Made by a program: the position numbers and the translations under genes. The notes under the pieces were generated by a model. That model searched no databases. It was not told where the DNA came from and saw nothing but the letters and a program-made list of their open reading frames with translations. Below, piece after piece: positions 21,729-33,850 of a DNA stretch of 64,000 nucleotides. The DNA comes from Orobanche coerulescens. Its lineage: Eukaryota > Streptophyta > Magnoliopsida > Lamiales > Orobanchaceae. Within the stretch, counting starts at the first letter, position 1. The number at the start of each line of letters is the position of its first letter. Location of the stretch: NCBI GenBank assembly GCA_033398695.1, contig CM065801.1:7626001-7690000 (forward strand), in the 5' to 3' direction.

Positions 21729-22087
21729 ATATTATAAATTTAGAAATTATTGTTAGCCGGTGCCAGTCGAAATTCAATGAGAAGTTACTTTTAATTTTAC
21801 GAGTATAAATGACTAATACATTTTTCTGAAGTTAAATATTATAATAATTTCTTAAAAAATTGCTACACATGAATAAAATTATAATAAAAAACAAGTGAAG
21901 GAGTTTTTTTTTTTACTTATTTTAGCTACAAGAAACCAAAAGAAACAAATTAAAATTATCTATTTAAAGAGTTAATAACAAATTTATGTTAAAACTTCAT
22001 ATAAAGTAAAGACTGATTTAAATAAAAATTTTAGGGGCTTTTTATGTACAACCCACTCTACCCTCTTAATACACTCCAGTCTAGTTT
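21729..22087. other. AT-rich spacer leading into the first inverted-repeat element
   Basis: No gene to 22032. From about 22033 (GGGGCTTTTTATGTACA) to 22087 is the left edge of the inverted-repeat element that continues at 31551 beyond Gypsy-1. Confidence 0.55.
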
Positions 22088-24435
22088 TGTAATACCCGGT
22101 TGTAATTCAGTCATTATCATTCAGTAATTTCATTCGGTAATTGTCACTATGTAGTTTTTCACTTGATAATAATCATTCATCTGTGTTCACCGTTCGGAAT
22201 AACTTCGAGTTCTGTATCGATATTGTTCAGTGTATCTACCTTATTCAGGAATCGAGACAAGAATATTATCTTGATCGTGGTAATTGATTCATTAGTCGAT
22301 GTTGACGTTGGAATTCATGTCATTTCAAATCTCCTCATTGTTCAAATTGTGTTTTGTTGGGCGAACCCTTGTAATCATTGCTTGGAACCACCGTTTTGGG
22401 GTTTCCGTACTTCCATTTCGTGTTATTGTTTTCCAAATATTGATTCCTATCACTTTTATTCTCTTCCCGGATCATTTTTCAACATTTTAGGACCCAAGGG
22501 GGGTGTGGGCCGCGGCACAAGGAGAGTGCACCGCGGCACACACATTTTCCAGTCTTGGCCGAGCAGCCTGTACCGTGGGCCGCGGCTCATGCCGGCAGGG
22601 CCGCGACACACTGCCGAGTCACTGCCGCGGCACATTCGTCCAGGCCGCGGCACGCTGCCGATCACTGGGGGTATTTTTTGGCCCTGTGCCGCGGCACACT
22701 TCGGCCGGGCCGCGGCACACTTCGGCCGGGCCGCGGCACATAGTGCAGTCAGCACTATAATTGCGTTTTTTATGCGATTCAACTCATTTCTTTCCCATTT
22801 CTTCAACCTATACGAGAGAGAGGGCTTGAGGGGGGAGACTTTCCATCATCTATCACTTGAGTGCTTAGTTCTCTTCATCTCCTTTCGATCGTGAAGCTCG
22901 GATCATCGATCTAACGCGTGTTCTTCGGATCAGAGTGCTTGGATCTTCTAGAGGTAATTTCTTCAACATCTTGGATTTCGATTTTGTATTGAGTTATGAT
23001 GTTTCGGATGTTAAAATCATGTTGTATGAAGTGATATACGCATGATTATGGAGATGTTTGATTATTCATTGGATTATTGAAGGATTTTCCAAGAACACTT
23101 TGAATATTGAGTTGAATTTGGGGGTTTTCGATTAATCGTTGTTGTAATCACGAATTTGGATATTCATATCGGATTATTGATCGTATGGAAGATGTTTTAT
23201 TCGATTGAAACACTTTTTGGGATTTGATGTTGGTATAATCAAGGTTGGGTTGTTAACAATCGAAGTTTGGTCAGACGTGTTCGATATAATGCCCCAATGA
23301 ACTTGGCTTGGTTTAGTCGTATCGACATTTTGAGTTCGTTGTATTCGTGTTTGATTCGTATGTTGAACGGATTGTTGGTAATTGTGTTATTCAAGGTTGT
23401 TCGAGCGACCGATATCTCAATTAGGACGTTGTTCGTGGAAGGATAATTGTCACCGGTGTTGTGTAAGTTAATTCTTACTCGGTTAAAAGGATATTCATTC
23501 CTTTTGTTGTTGTTTATTCATAATCATAACTCATTCATCATTGTATTAACCGTATTGAAGCTTGTAATTGTCGAATAATCATTTCATTCACGAGGAACGA
23601 CGGCTCCAATCATTTCTTTGAGTTATCAATCACTTCACTATTATTTTCATCTCGGTGAGTCATTCTTGACCTTGCCGAATTATTATTCATTGATATTCAT
23701 TGTGGTCATTCTCGTTCATATGACCTTCTGGGTTCATATTGCGTGGCCGGGTGCGGATGTGTGGAATTCTTAGTCGGGCACGCGATGGCCATGTATTGGG
23801 AGTGATACATTGGACTGTGCACACGGTAACGATTACCTCCGTGAGACTAATTAGGTACAAGGACGGGTGTGTCCGGTCATCCGTCTTGTACACTTGCACA
23901 GAACACTACGGGCGTACTATGATACTCCTCTTCAGCGTAATTCATAACTAAGGATATTTCATAACTTCAGATATATCATGATTGTGTATTTTCAACCCTT
24001 GAGGATTGTTGTTCTGTGTAACTGACCCCGTTGGGGGATTTTGTTTTCAGGTCACGGCAAGGCAAAAGCACGGGAAGAGCATGTTGACGGCGAGGAGTTC
24101 CAGTGATACTAGTAAGGGGGGCCCAGTTATCCCAGTCATTCCGGTCATTTCAGTCATCTCAGTCATTCTCATTTCTCTTCATTTGTATTTCCGCTGCAAA
24201 ATTCCGTTTGAAATGTTTATTTATTCAGGGTGGTGTATTTTATCTTCATATAAAATATACTAGTATTCTGTATTGTCCTGGTGTATTGTACTTAAGCTTT
24301 TCATCGGAGTATTTGATAATATAATGTGGTTCGGTACTACAATTATATTATTTAATTCATCAGTTTTCATTCGCCTGGTGGGTCCCAGTCGGGGGTCCAC
24401 GACACTGTAATATCCGTTTAGTTTGGGGTGTTACA
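22088..24435 (+). repeat. Gypsy-1 5' LTR
   Basis: Starts TGTAATACCC, ends GGGGTGTTACA. Roughly 10-12 differences from the 3' LTR in the first 400 bp by eye. It includes the GCCGCGGCAC array at 22508-22741. Large open frames within it are non-coding and lack ATG starts. Confidence 0.95.
22508..22741 (+). repeat. GCCGCGGCAC palindrome array in Gypsy-1 5' LTR
   Basis: Ten or so copies of a CCGCGG-centred palindrome, mostly GGGCCGCGGCAC, at irregular spacing. Near the end two tandem 21-bp units (GGGCCGCGGCACACTTCGGCC without its last base as spacing varies) occur where the 3' LTR has one. An AT-rich CACTATAATTGCG follows directly, a weak TATA candidate. Confidence 0.85.
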
Positions 24436-24932
24436 GAGTTGGTATCGGAGCGTGGTTTTGAATACTACCTTCCGAGTCATGTCTCATTTGAAATCATCGT
24501 CATCGGACTAGTATCATTGGACTTTCACGTCACATGTGACCTGTGCAGATGTCAAGCCAATCAGACCGAAAGAACAGTAAGACTTCTAACGCCATGGTAG
24601 AATTTCTGGCAATAATCATTCATTCATAATTCATCAGTTATCAATCCTCAATCATCATTTTCATTTTGACCAGGACGGTCATGTTAACTCGTTAATCACT
24701 CAATTCATTTCATTACTCAGTTGTTGATCTGGAAGATCATATCATTAATTTTGTTAACTTGTTCAAGATAATCATTTCAAGAATTTCATCAGATAATCTT
24801 GTCACCTCAGTTAATCATTCATGTAATCACTGTGTTAGAGCGCGTATGCTCATTTTCATCAATTCATGACGTAAATCATAATGCAATACTCATACGAGAT
24901 CTATGATTATCTTGCGACCTTCCTACTTCAGT
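24436..24932 (+). other. Gypsy-1 leader and primer-binding site
   Basis: GAGTTGGTATCGGAGCG follows the LTR; the initiator-Met site would read TGGTATCAGAGC, so one base differs. The rest is AT-rich and non-coding. An ATG at 24549 opens only a short frame. Confidence 0.75.
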
Positions 24933-25625
24933 ATGGAGAGAGCTCGCAGGGGATGCACAGGGAGAGGCCGCGGTGCAGGCCGAAACCCGGGAAATAATCA
25001 CTCACTGTCGGGAAGTCGTACCCAGGACTCAGCTCGATCGGAAGATGTTCGGGTTGATCTACTCACTTTTATGCAGGTCATGATGACCCATATGCAATTT
25101 CTTAATCATCATTGCGCCACTCTGGCCGAATTAATCGAGATGACTCTCACGTATAAGCCTGCTGCTAAGGAAATTGCGGAGCAACAACCTTCATCTGCTA
25201 ACAAGAAATCAACGAAGCGTAATCATTCCGAAGGCGGCCAGGCAACCTTCAAGAAGCCTCGTGCGGGCCCTAACTTTTCGGAGCGACCTCCTAAGGCGCC
25301 TAAACCTGAGGGATCTCAGTCCCGAGCGGCCAGTGCGGCCATCACCTGTTTCAACTGCGGAGGGCAGGGCCATTTCAGCACTAGGTGTACGAGGCCGTCT
25401 ATCATGTGCCATAACTGTGGGATTGTTGGGCATAAGGCCCATTTTTGCCGAAGGGACTCCAAGTCGGCTCCGGTGGCATCTCAGGCCCCGAAGCAATCAG
25501 CGATTCAGAATCAGACTGCTCTGTCAGCGCGTTTAAGACGATGGAAGCGAATAAAGGTGGAGCTCATATTTATCAGACAGGAGCATCCGGTTCGGGGGCC
25601 GGAAAGTCCCGGAATCACGCGATGA
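24933..25625 (+). pseudogene. Gypsy-1 gag, capsid core deleted
   Basis: ATG at 24933. The product would have a basic RGRGAG N-terminus, an amphipathic TFMQVMMTHMQFLNH segment, a Lys-rich linker and two CCHC zinc knuckles (CFNCGGQGHFSTRC and CHNCGIVGHKAHFC, about 25350-25450). The usual capsid core of about 200 residues between the N-terminal helix and the basic linker is absent: residues pass from LAELIEMTL to TYKPAAKEIAEQQ. RNA binding is retained in principle, but capsid assembly should not be. After the knuckles the frame is lost before the protease. Confidence 0.75.
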
Positions 25626-25679
25626 GGAGGACCGACGATCCGGTGGCCCGAATGACCTCAGGTATACTCGCATTCTATC

Positions 25680-28600
25680 TCAACCTGTGTGTACCCTTTT
25701 TGATACTGGTGCATCACATTCATTCATTTCCGAATCATGTTTGAATAGACTTAATTTGGATAGTCCTATTGATTGTGGACCTCATATCATCGGTCTACCT
25801 GACGATGGAATAATTTTCGGAAATCATACCGAAGTAAGCTTAATGACCGCGATTGGTTGGTGGACCTAATCGTGGTGGATTTACCTTAGGACGATGTAAT
25901 ATTGGGTATTAGTTGGATGGATCGTCATGATACTAGCCTCAGTGTTTGTAAGCGTTTGGTGACTATCATTTCCCGTCGTTGAAGTCGAGTGTGTACTTCA
26001 GAGAGGTAATCCCCGTTGTTCCGGAAGAATCATTAATATGATGGAAGCAGCAAATTACTCAATCAGAGTTGTTCAATCATTCATTATATCATTGTCATCG
26101 ATTGGCCGTTCATAAGAAATCGAGAAAATCAATCATTCATTATATCATTGTCATCGATTGGCCGTTCATAGGCAATCGAGAAAATCAACCATTCATTATA
26201 TCATTGTCATCGATTGGCCGTTCATAGGCAATCGAGATGTTCCATCATTCCTTATGTCATTTACATCGATTGGCCGTTTTAAGGCAATCGAGGTGTTCAA
26301 CCATTCGTAGTAACATTGTTATCATTTGACGATGTACTCCCAGACGAGCTACCTGGTTTACCTCCACCGAGGGATATGGAATTCACGATAGAGTTAGAGC
26401 CTGGTACATCTCCATTATCGAAGGCGCCGTATCGGATGGGCCCGACCGTAATACAGGAGTTGAAGAACCAACTTGAGGAGTTATTCGAGAAAGGTTATAT
26501 CCGTCCGAGTACGTCCCCGTGGGGAGCACCAGTGTTGTTTATCAAGAAGAAGGATGGTTCGTTCCGCTCGTATATTGATTACCGGGAATTGAACCGGGTG
26601 ACGATCAAGAATAAGTATCCCTTCCCCGTATTGATGATCTCTTAGATCAACTTCAGGGAGCTTCAGTATTTTCCAAGATCGACTTAAGATCTGGATATCA
26701 TCAGTTGCGGATTCGAGAGTCGGATATCGCGAGGACGGCGTTTCGAACACGCTATGGTCATTATAAGTTTGTGGTTATGCCGTTTGGATTGACTAATGCA
26801 CCTGCGGTATTCATGGAGTTAATGAATCGGGTTTTCATCGACTTTTTGGATCAGTTTGTTGTTGTCTTCATCGATGACATTTTGATTTATTCTCGTAACC
26901 TAGAGGAACACGAGGTTCATCTTCATCAGGTTCTCGACGTTTTAAGACGAGAGCAACCTTATGGAAAGTTTTCCAAATGTGAGTTCTGGATGTCCGAAGT
27001 GACTTTTCTTGGGCATGTAATTTCATCAGATGGAGTGCGTGTTGATCCTCAGGATACGGAGGCTATCCAAGATTGGTTACCTCCGAAGAATGTTAAGGAA
27101 ATCCAAAGCTTTCTCGGATTAGCCGGTTATTATCGGCGGTTTCTGGAAGGATTTTCTAAAATCGCTCAACCCTTGACGAACCTTTTGCGAAAGGATAAGA
27201 AATACACGTGGTCCGACGCGTGTCAACGGAGTTTTGAGGAACTCAAGAACCGGTTAATGTCAGCACCTGTACTTTCCTTGCCGCAAGGGATGGAAGGATT
27301 TGTTTTTTATAGTGATGCGTCCGGACTGGGTCTCGGATGTGTGCTCATGCAGAATGGGAAGGTTATTGCCTATGCTTCACGGCAATTGAGACCTTACGAG
27401 GTTAATTATCCGACCCACGACCTGGAGCTAGCAGCCGTGGTGTTCGCTTTAAATCTGGCGTCATTACCTTTATGGCGTTACTTGTCAGATATTCACCGAT
27501 CATAAGAGTTTAAAGTATATATTTACTCATAAGGAGTTAAATATGCGATAGAGACGGTGGTTGGAACTAATCAAAGATTACGATATCGAAATCCTTTATC
27601 ACCCGGGCAAGGCGAACGTTGTCGCCGATGCCTTGAGTCGTAAGTCCGTTCAGGAGCAGATGCTTGCTCGTTTAACAGTTCAGAAGGAGCTTCAACAGGA
27701 ATTCCTTAGACCCGAGATCGAGATATGGCTTCAGCGAGTGCAAGGGCAACTTTGCATGTTAGAAATTTCATCGTCACTTGAAGAGGCGATCAGAATGAAT
27801 CAGGGTTCAGATCCGTTTTTGTTGCGCATCCGCGAGGATGTGGCACAGGGGAAAGCCCCTGGGTTTGTGGTCCACGGGGATGGACTTTTGTATTTTAAGA
27901 ATCGGTTGTGCGTACCGGCGAATGACGAGTTGAAAAACTCGATTTTGAGAAAAGCTCATGCTACCCCTTATTCTGTTCATCCGGGGTCTAGCAAGATGTA
28001 CAAGGACTTGAAACAGAATTACTGGTGGAGTAATATGAAGCGAGAAGTCGAAGAATTTGTTTCGAGATGCTTAATCTGTCAACAAATCAAGATTGAACAT
28101 CAGCGACCGACGGGTATGCTGAAACCCCTCCCTATTCCAGAGTGGAAGTGGGAAGACATTTCTATGGATTTCATCACGAGTTTGCCGATGAGTCGTCGTG
28201 GCTTGAATACGATCTGGGTGATTGTGGACCGCTTAGCTAAGTCAGCTCATTTCCTTGAGATTAAGGATACGTGGGGTCCCGAGAGACTTGCCCAGCTGTT
28301 CATCAAAGAGATAGTGAGACTACACGGTACTCCTAAAAGTATCGTTTCCGATCGTGACGGACGGTTTGTGTCTCATTTTTGGAAATCAGTTCATCGTGCT
28401 ATGGGAACTCAACTTAATCTCAGTACCGCCTTTCATCCTCAGTCCGACGGGCAATCAGAGAGGACTATTCAGACATTAGAGGACATGTTAAGGGCATGCG
28501 TCCTCGATTGAAAGACGATTGGGAAGCCCAACTACCATTGATCGAGTTCACGTATAATAATAGTTGGCATGCTTCGATTAAGATGGCACCTTACGAGGCC

Positions 28601-29206
28601 TTGTACGGTCATCGTTGTCGATCTCTTTTGTGTTGGGATGACCTATCCGAATTAATCGGCACCGAGCCCGATATGCTTATAGCCGCCCGTGAGAAGGTAG
28701 CTTTGATTAGGAATCGTTTGTTGACCGCTCAGAGTCGACAGAAATCATATGCAGATAATCGTCGTCGACCATTAGAGATCGAGACAGGTGACCACGTGTT
28801 GGTCAAGGTATCCCCAAGTCGAGGTATTTTCCGTTTCGGAAAATGGGGAAAGTTGAGTCCGAGATTTATTGGACCGTTTGAGATTTTGGAACGAGTAGGC
28901 GAGCTAGCTTATCGTTTGGCCTTACCTCCGGCGTTGAGCCGAATTCATAGTGTGTTTCACGTCTCTCAGTTGCGGAAATATGTTGCCGACCCGAGTCACA
29001 TACTTCAGTTCGACGAAATCGAGATCGCAGATGACCATTCGTATGAGGAGCGTCCCATACGAGTCTTAGAGCGGCGAATCAAACAGTTGAGGAATAAGGC
29101 GATTCCTTTGGTTAAAATTCAGTGGTCTAGACACGGAGTCGAAGAGGCTACTTGGGAAACCGAGGATAGTATGCGGGAGAGTTATCCCGAGTTGTTTGAC
29201 CCTTAG
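25680..29206 (+). pseudogene. Gypsy-1 pol (protease, RT, RNase H, integrase, chromodomain-like end)
   Basis: Protease: LFDTGASHSFIS near 25696, soon out of frame. [30 protein letters not shown] (26370-26620), a frame change near 26640, then [16 protein letters not shown] and catalytic [11 protein letters not shown] (26760-26890). RNase [12 protein letters not shown] (27305), lost at 27505. Integrase (27560-28510): HHCC zinc region with HATPYSVHPGS and CLICQQ, catalytic D in ISMDFI, D in IVSDRDGRF, E in QSERTIQTLEDML. Another frame change follows at about 28500. C-terminus (to TAG at 29204-29206): [12 protein letters not shown], chromodomain-like. All catalytic residues are visible but the frame is broken at least four times. 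A 56-bp minisatellite lies between protease and RT. Confidence 0.88.
26074..26325 (+). repeat. 56-bp minisatellite between protease and RT of Gypsy-1
   Basis: Four full 56-bp units and a partial fifth, each with ATTCATTATATCATTGTCA then CGATTGGCCG...GGCAATCG. The last part forms an inverted repeat (arms CGATTG / CAATCG). Units degrade from left to right. Not found in Gypsy-2 pol. Confidence 0.9.
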
Positions 29207-29239
29207 TTTCGGGGACGAAACTCTTTTAAGGGGGGTGTA

Positions 29240-31550
29240 TGTAATACCCGGTTGTAATTCAGTCATTATCATTCAATAATTTCATTCGGTAATTGTCACT
29301 ATGTAGTTTTTCACTTGATAATAATCATTCATCTGTGTTCACCATTCGGAATAACTTCGAGTTGTGTATCGATATTGTTCAGTGTATCTACCTTATTCGG
29401 GAATCGAGACAAGAATATTATCTTGATCGTGGTAATTGATTCATTAGTCGATGTTGACGTTGGAATTCATGTCATTTCAAATCTCCTCATTGTTCAAATT
29501 ATGTTTTGTTGGGCGAACCCTTGTAATCATTGCTTGGAACTACCGTTTTGGGGTTTCCGTACTTCCATTTCGTGTTATTGTTTCCCAAATATTGATTCCT
29601 ATCGCTTTTATTCTCTTTCCGGATCATTTTTCATCAGTTTAGGACCCAAGGGGGGTGTGGGCCGCGGCACAAGGAGTGTGCGCCGCGGCACACACATTTT
29701 CCAGTCTTGGCCGAGCAGCCTGTACCGTGGGCCGCGGATCATGCCGGCAGGGCCGCGGCACACTGCCGAGTCACTGCCGCGGCACATTCGTCCGGGCCGC
29801 GGCACGCTGCCGATCACTGGGGGCATTTTTTGGCCCTGTGCCGCGGCACACTTCGGCCGGGCCGCGGCACACAGTGCAGTCAGCACTATAATTGCGTTTT
29901 TTGTGCGATTCAACTCATTTCTTTCCCATTTCTTCAACCTATACGAGAGAGAGGGCTTGAGGGGGGGAGACTTTCCATCATCTATCACTTGAGTGCTTGG
30001 TTATCTTCATCTCCTTTCGATCGTGAAGCTCGGATCATCGATCTAACGCGTGTTCTTCGGATCAGAGTGCTTGGATCTTCTAGAGGTAATTTCTTCAACA
30101 TCTTGGATTTCGATTTTGTATTGAGTTATGATGTTTTGGATGTTAAAATCATATTGTATGAAGTGATATACGTTTGATTATTCATTGGATTATTGAAGGA
30201 TTTTCCAAGAACACTTTGAATATTGAGTTGAATTTGGGGGTTTTCGATTAATCGTTGTTGTAATCACGAATTTGGATATTCATATCAGATTATTGATCGT
30301 ATGGAAGATGTTTTGTTGGATTGAAATACTTTTTGGGATTTGATGTTGGTATAATCAAGGTTGGGTTGTTAACAATCGAAGTTTGGTCACAACGTGTTCG
30401 ATATAATGCCCCAATGAACTTGGCTTGGTTTAGTCGTATCGACGTTTTGAGTTCGTTGTATTCGTGTTTGATTCGTATGTTGAACGGATTGTTGGTAATT
30501 GTGTTATTCAAGGTTGTTCGAGCGACCGATATCTCAATTAGGACGTTGTTCGTGGAAGGATAATTGTCACCGGTGTTGTGTAAGTTAATTCTTACTCGGT
30601 TAAAAGGATATTCATTCCTTTTGTTGTTGTTTATTCATAATCATAACTCATTCATCATTGTATTAACCGTATTGAAGCTTGTAATTGTCGAATAATCATT
30701 TCATTCACGAGGAACGACGGTTCCAATCATTTCATTGAGTTATCAATCACTTCACTATTATTTTCATCTCGGTGAGTCATTCTTGACCTTGTCGAATTAT
30801 TATTCATTGATATTCATTGTGGTCATTCTCGTTCATATGACCTTCTGGGTTCATATTGCGTGGCCGGGTGCGGATGTGTGGAATCCTTAGTCGGGCACGC
30901 GATGGCCATGTATTGGGAGTGATACATTGGACTGTGCACACGGTAACGATTCCCTCCGTGAGACTAATTAGGTACAAGGACGGGTGTGTCCGGTCACCCG
31001 TCTTGTACACTTGCACAGAACACTACGGGCGTACTATGATACTCCTCTTCAGCGTAATTCATAACTAAGGATATTTCATAACTTCAGATATATCATGATT
31101 GTGTATTTTCAACCCTTGAGGATTGTTGTTACGTATGGCCGGCCCGTTGGGGATTTTGTTTTCAGGTCACGGCAAGGCAAAAGCACGGGAAGAGCATGTT
31201 GACGGCGAGGAGTCCCAGTGATACTAGTAAGGGGGCCCCAGTTATCCCAGTCATTCCGGTCATTTCAGTCATCTGAGTCATTCTCATTTCTCTTCATTTG
31301 TATTTCCGCTGCAAAATTCCGTTTGAAATGTTTATTTATTCAGGGTGATGTATTTTATCTTCATATAAAATATACTAGTATTCTGTATTGTCCTGGTGTA
31401 TTGTACTTAAGCTCCTCATCGGAGTATTTGATAATATAATGTGGTTCGATACTACAATTATATTATTTAATTCATCAGTTTTCATTCGCCTGGTGGGTCC
31501 CAGTCGGGGGTCCACGACACTGTAATATCCGCCTAGTTTGGGGTGTTACA
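29240..31550 (+). repeat. Gypsy-1 3' LTR
   Basis: Starts TGTAATACCC after polypurine AAGGGGGGTGTA, ends GGGTGTTACA, then AGTTT. About 37 bp shorter than the 5' LTR, partly from one fewer palindrome unit and a short deletion near 30170. Confidence 0.95.
29660..29872 (+). repeat. GCCGCGGCAC palindrome array in Gypsy-1 3' LTR
   Basis: Same array as at 22508-22741 with one unit fewer near its right end and several base changes inside the units. Confidence 0.85.
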
Positions 31551-32534
31551 AGTTTGAGTGGAGGGATATGTATATAAAATGGGGTAGGTATATAAAAAAA
31601 CATGGGTATAAGGAATACCCAATACAGATACACGATGAACGAACCGTCCAGAATTAGCATTCTAAAACTTTTCTAGGAAATTCGAGCAAGTCTTTATTTA
31701 ATATAAAATATTTTTTAGCGTGTAACTATTATTGAGTTTATCTCAATTTATATTTTTAAAAAATATTTTTTTGTATTTTTTACTAATATATTCTCTTCGT
31801 CACGCTCAAAACTTTACATTTGCCTTATTTTTTTATTCTCGTATAAGTTTTATAGTTATCATATTTATATAATGAGAATTTTTTTTTACACTAAAAGCTT
31901 TTGGACTAATTGAAGTTACACCACAACTTTTTTTTTTCATCCGACACCAAAACCTTTCCAAAATTTTGAAATCACACAAATATTGTGGATGGAGTTAAGA
32001 ATTTCCGTCAGAAAAATGAAAAGTAAAAAACAAATCTGAAAAATCCGGAAAATCCAAAAAATCTGAAAAAACTAAAAAAATTTTTTGGAAAATTCCGCAA
32101 AATTTAAAAAATCTTAAAAAAATCAGAACTTTTATTTTTATGAAATACTATCTTGAATAATAATATTAAAAATCAGATCATTTATTTAAAATTCAAAAAT
32201 AAAAAGTAAAAATTAAAAAAAATCTGGAAAATTTAAAATAAAAGTTCCGATTCTGGAAACTTTTGAAAAATTTAAAATAAAATTCTGAAAATTCTGAAAA
32301 TAATAATATTAAAAATCAGAACTTTTACTTTTGATTTTTTAATTTCAAATAAAAGATCTGGTTTTTAATATTATTATTTTAGATAATTTTTTCTTAAAAA
32401 ATAAAAGTTCCGAATTTTTTTTCTTTAGATTTTTTAAATTTTAAGATTTTTTTTTATTTTTTACTTTTTATTTTCGAATTTTAAATAAAAAAAATTCTGA
32501 TTTTAAATATTATTCCATATATTTTTTTTCTTAA
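31551..32534. mobile_element. AT-rich inverted-repeat element, copy A (right part; left part 22033-22087)
   Basis: With the Gypsy-1 insertion and one AGTTT set aside, 22033-22087 plus this segment corresponds to copy B that follows in tandem. It shares GGGGCTTTTTATGTACA, AAACATGGGTATAAGGAATA and CAGATACACGATGAAC. The interior is made of TCTGAAAAATCCGGAAAA-type words followed by their complements. Copy A lacks the right terminus that copy B has. No coding capacity. Confidence 0.7.
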
Positions 32535-33850
32535 GGGGCTTTTTATGTACACCCCACCATAGCCTCTTAATACACTCTAGTGATAGGTATATAAAAAGGG
32601 GTAGGTATATAAAAAAACATGGGTATAAGGAATACCCAATACAGATACACGATGAACAAACCGTCCAGAATTAGCAATCTAAAACTTTTCTAGGAAATTC
32701 GAGCAAGTCTTTATTTAATATAAAATATTTTTTAGCGTGTAACTATTATTGAGTTTATCTCAATTTATATTTTTTAAAAATAATTTTTTGTATTTTTTTA
32801 CTAATATATTCTCTTCGTCACGCTCAAAACTTTACATTTGCCTTATTTTTTTATTCTCGTAGAAGTTTTATAGTTATCATATTTATATAATGAGAAATTT
32901 TTTTTTACACTAAAAGCTTTTGGGCTAATTGAAGTTACACCACAACTCTTTTTTTTTTTCATCCGACACCAAAACCTTTCAAAAATTTTGAAATCACACA
33001 AATATTGTGGATGGAGTTAAGAATTTCCGTCACAAAAATAAAATGTAAAAAAATTCTGAAAAATCCGGAAAATCTAAAAAATCTAAAAAAAATAAAAAAA
33101 AATTCTGGAAAATTCTGCAAAATTTTAAAAATCTGAAAAAAAATCAGAACTTTTATTTTTAAGAAAAACTATCTTGAATAATAATATTAAAAATAAAATC
33201 TTTTATTTAAAATTCAAAAATAAAAAGTAAAAATAAAAAAAAATCTGGAAAATTTAAAATAAAAGTTCCGATTCTGGAAACTTCTGAAAAATTTAAAATC
33301 AAATTCTGAAAATTCTGAAAATAATAATATTAAAAATCAGAACTTTTACTTTTGATTTTTGAATTTCAAATAAAAGATCTGATTTTAAATAAAAAAATTC
33401 TGATTTTAAATATTATTCCATATGTTTTTTTTCTTAAAAAATAAAAGTTCCTATTTTTTTGTCAGATTTTTTAAATTTTCCAGAATTTTCAGAATTTTTA
33501 TTATTTTTATTTTTTATTTTTAAATTTTAAATAAAATATATGATTTTTAATATTTATTCCAGATAATTTTTTCTTAAAAAATAAAAGTTCCTATTTTTTT
33601 CAGATTTTTTAAATTTTGCAGAATTTTCCAGAATTTTCAGATTTTTTAGATTTTCCAGAATTTTCAGATTTTTTAGATTTTCCAGAATTTTCAGAATTTT
33701 ATAAAGTTATTGAAATGATTAAATTATAGTAATAAAGTAATATTAGACAAAAGTTAGTTAAATAATTAGGATTGGATAATGATGAAAATAATAAAATATA
33801 GGGTGAAGGTTGATATAGGATAATAGGGTGGAGTGCATATAACAACACCC
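32535..33850. mobile_element. AT-rich inverted-repeat (foldback-like) element, copy B
   Basis: Left end GGGGCTTTTTATGTACACCC and right end, minus strand from 33850, GGGTGTTGTTATATGCACTC, an imperfect terminal inverted repeat. Long internal arms at about 33045-33200 and 33535-33700 are reverse complements at high similarity (CTGAAAAATCCGGAAAATC type against GATTTTCCAGAATTTTCAG type). It could be a foldback or Mutator-like non-autonomous element; family not recognised. Confidence 0.6.

Larger units (their letters stand above)
22088..31550 (+). mobile_element. Gypsy-1: complete Ty3/Gypsy chromovirus, decayed
   Basis: 9,463 bp with LTRs of 2,348 and 2,311 bp (TGTAATACCCGG...GGTGTTACA) and a perfect duplication AGTTT (22083-22087, 31551-31555). 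Primer site GTTGGTATCGGAGC after the 5' LTR is one base from the initiator-Met site. Polypurine tract AAGGGGGGTGTA precedes the 3' LTR. RT and RNase H come before integrase, as in Gypsy, and the C-terminus has a chromodomain-like segment, so I place it near the Tekay/Del chromoviruses. Gag lacks its capsid core and pol is frameshifted. Confidence 0.95.

Noticed and set aside
22508..22741. CRISPR-like spaced palindromes (also 37567-37856 and 2900-3410)
   Set aside because: Plant LTR context, irregular spacing, units varying in sequence and shared by both LTRs of an element. Not a CRISPR array.
22163..22894. Open frame of 243 codons, with a similar one at 29315-29992
   Set aside because: Both lie in the Gypsy-1 LTRs, start without ATG, and differ by the palindrome unit number. 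They are duplicated LTR sequence, not a gene family.
26074..26325. Regular 56-bp repeats as a possible CRISPR
   Set aside because: Units are head-to-tail without unique spacers.
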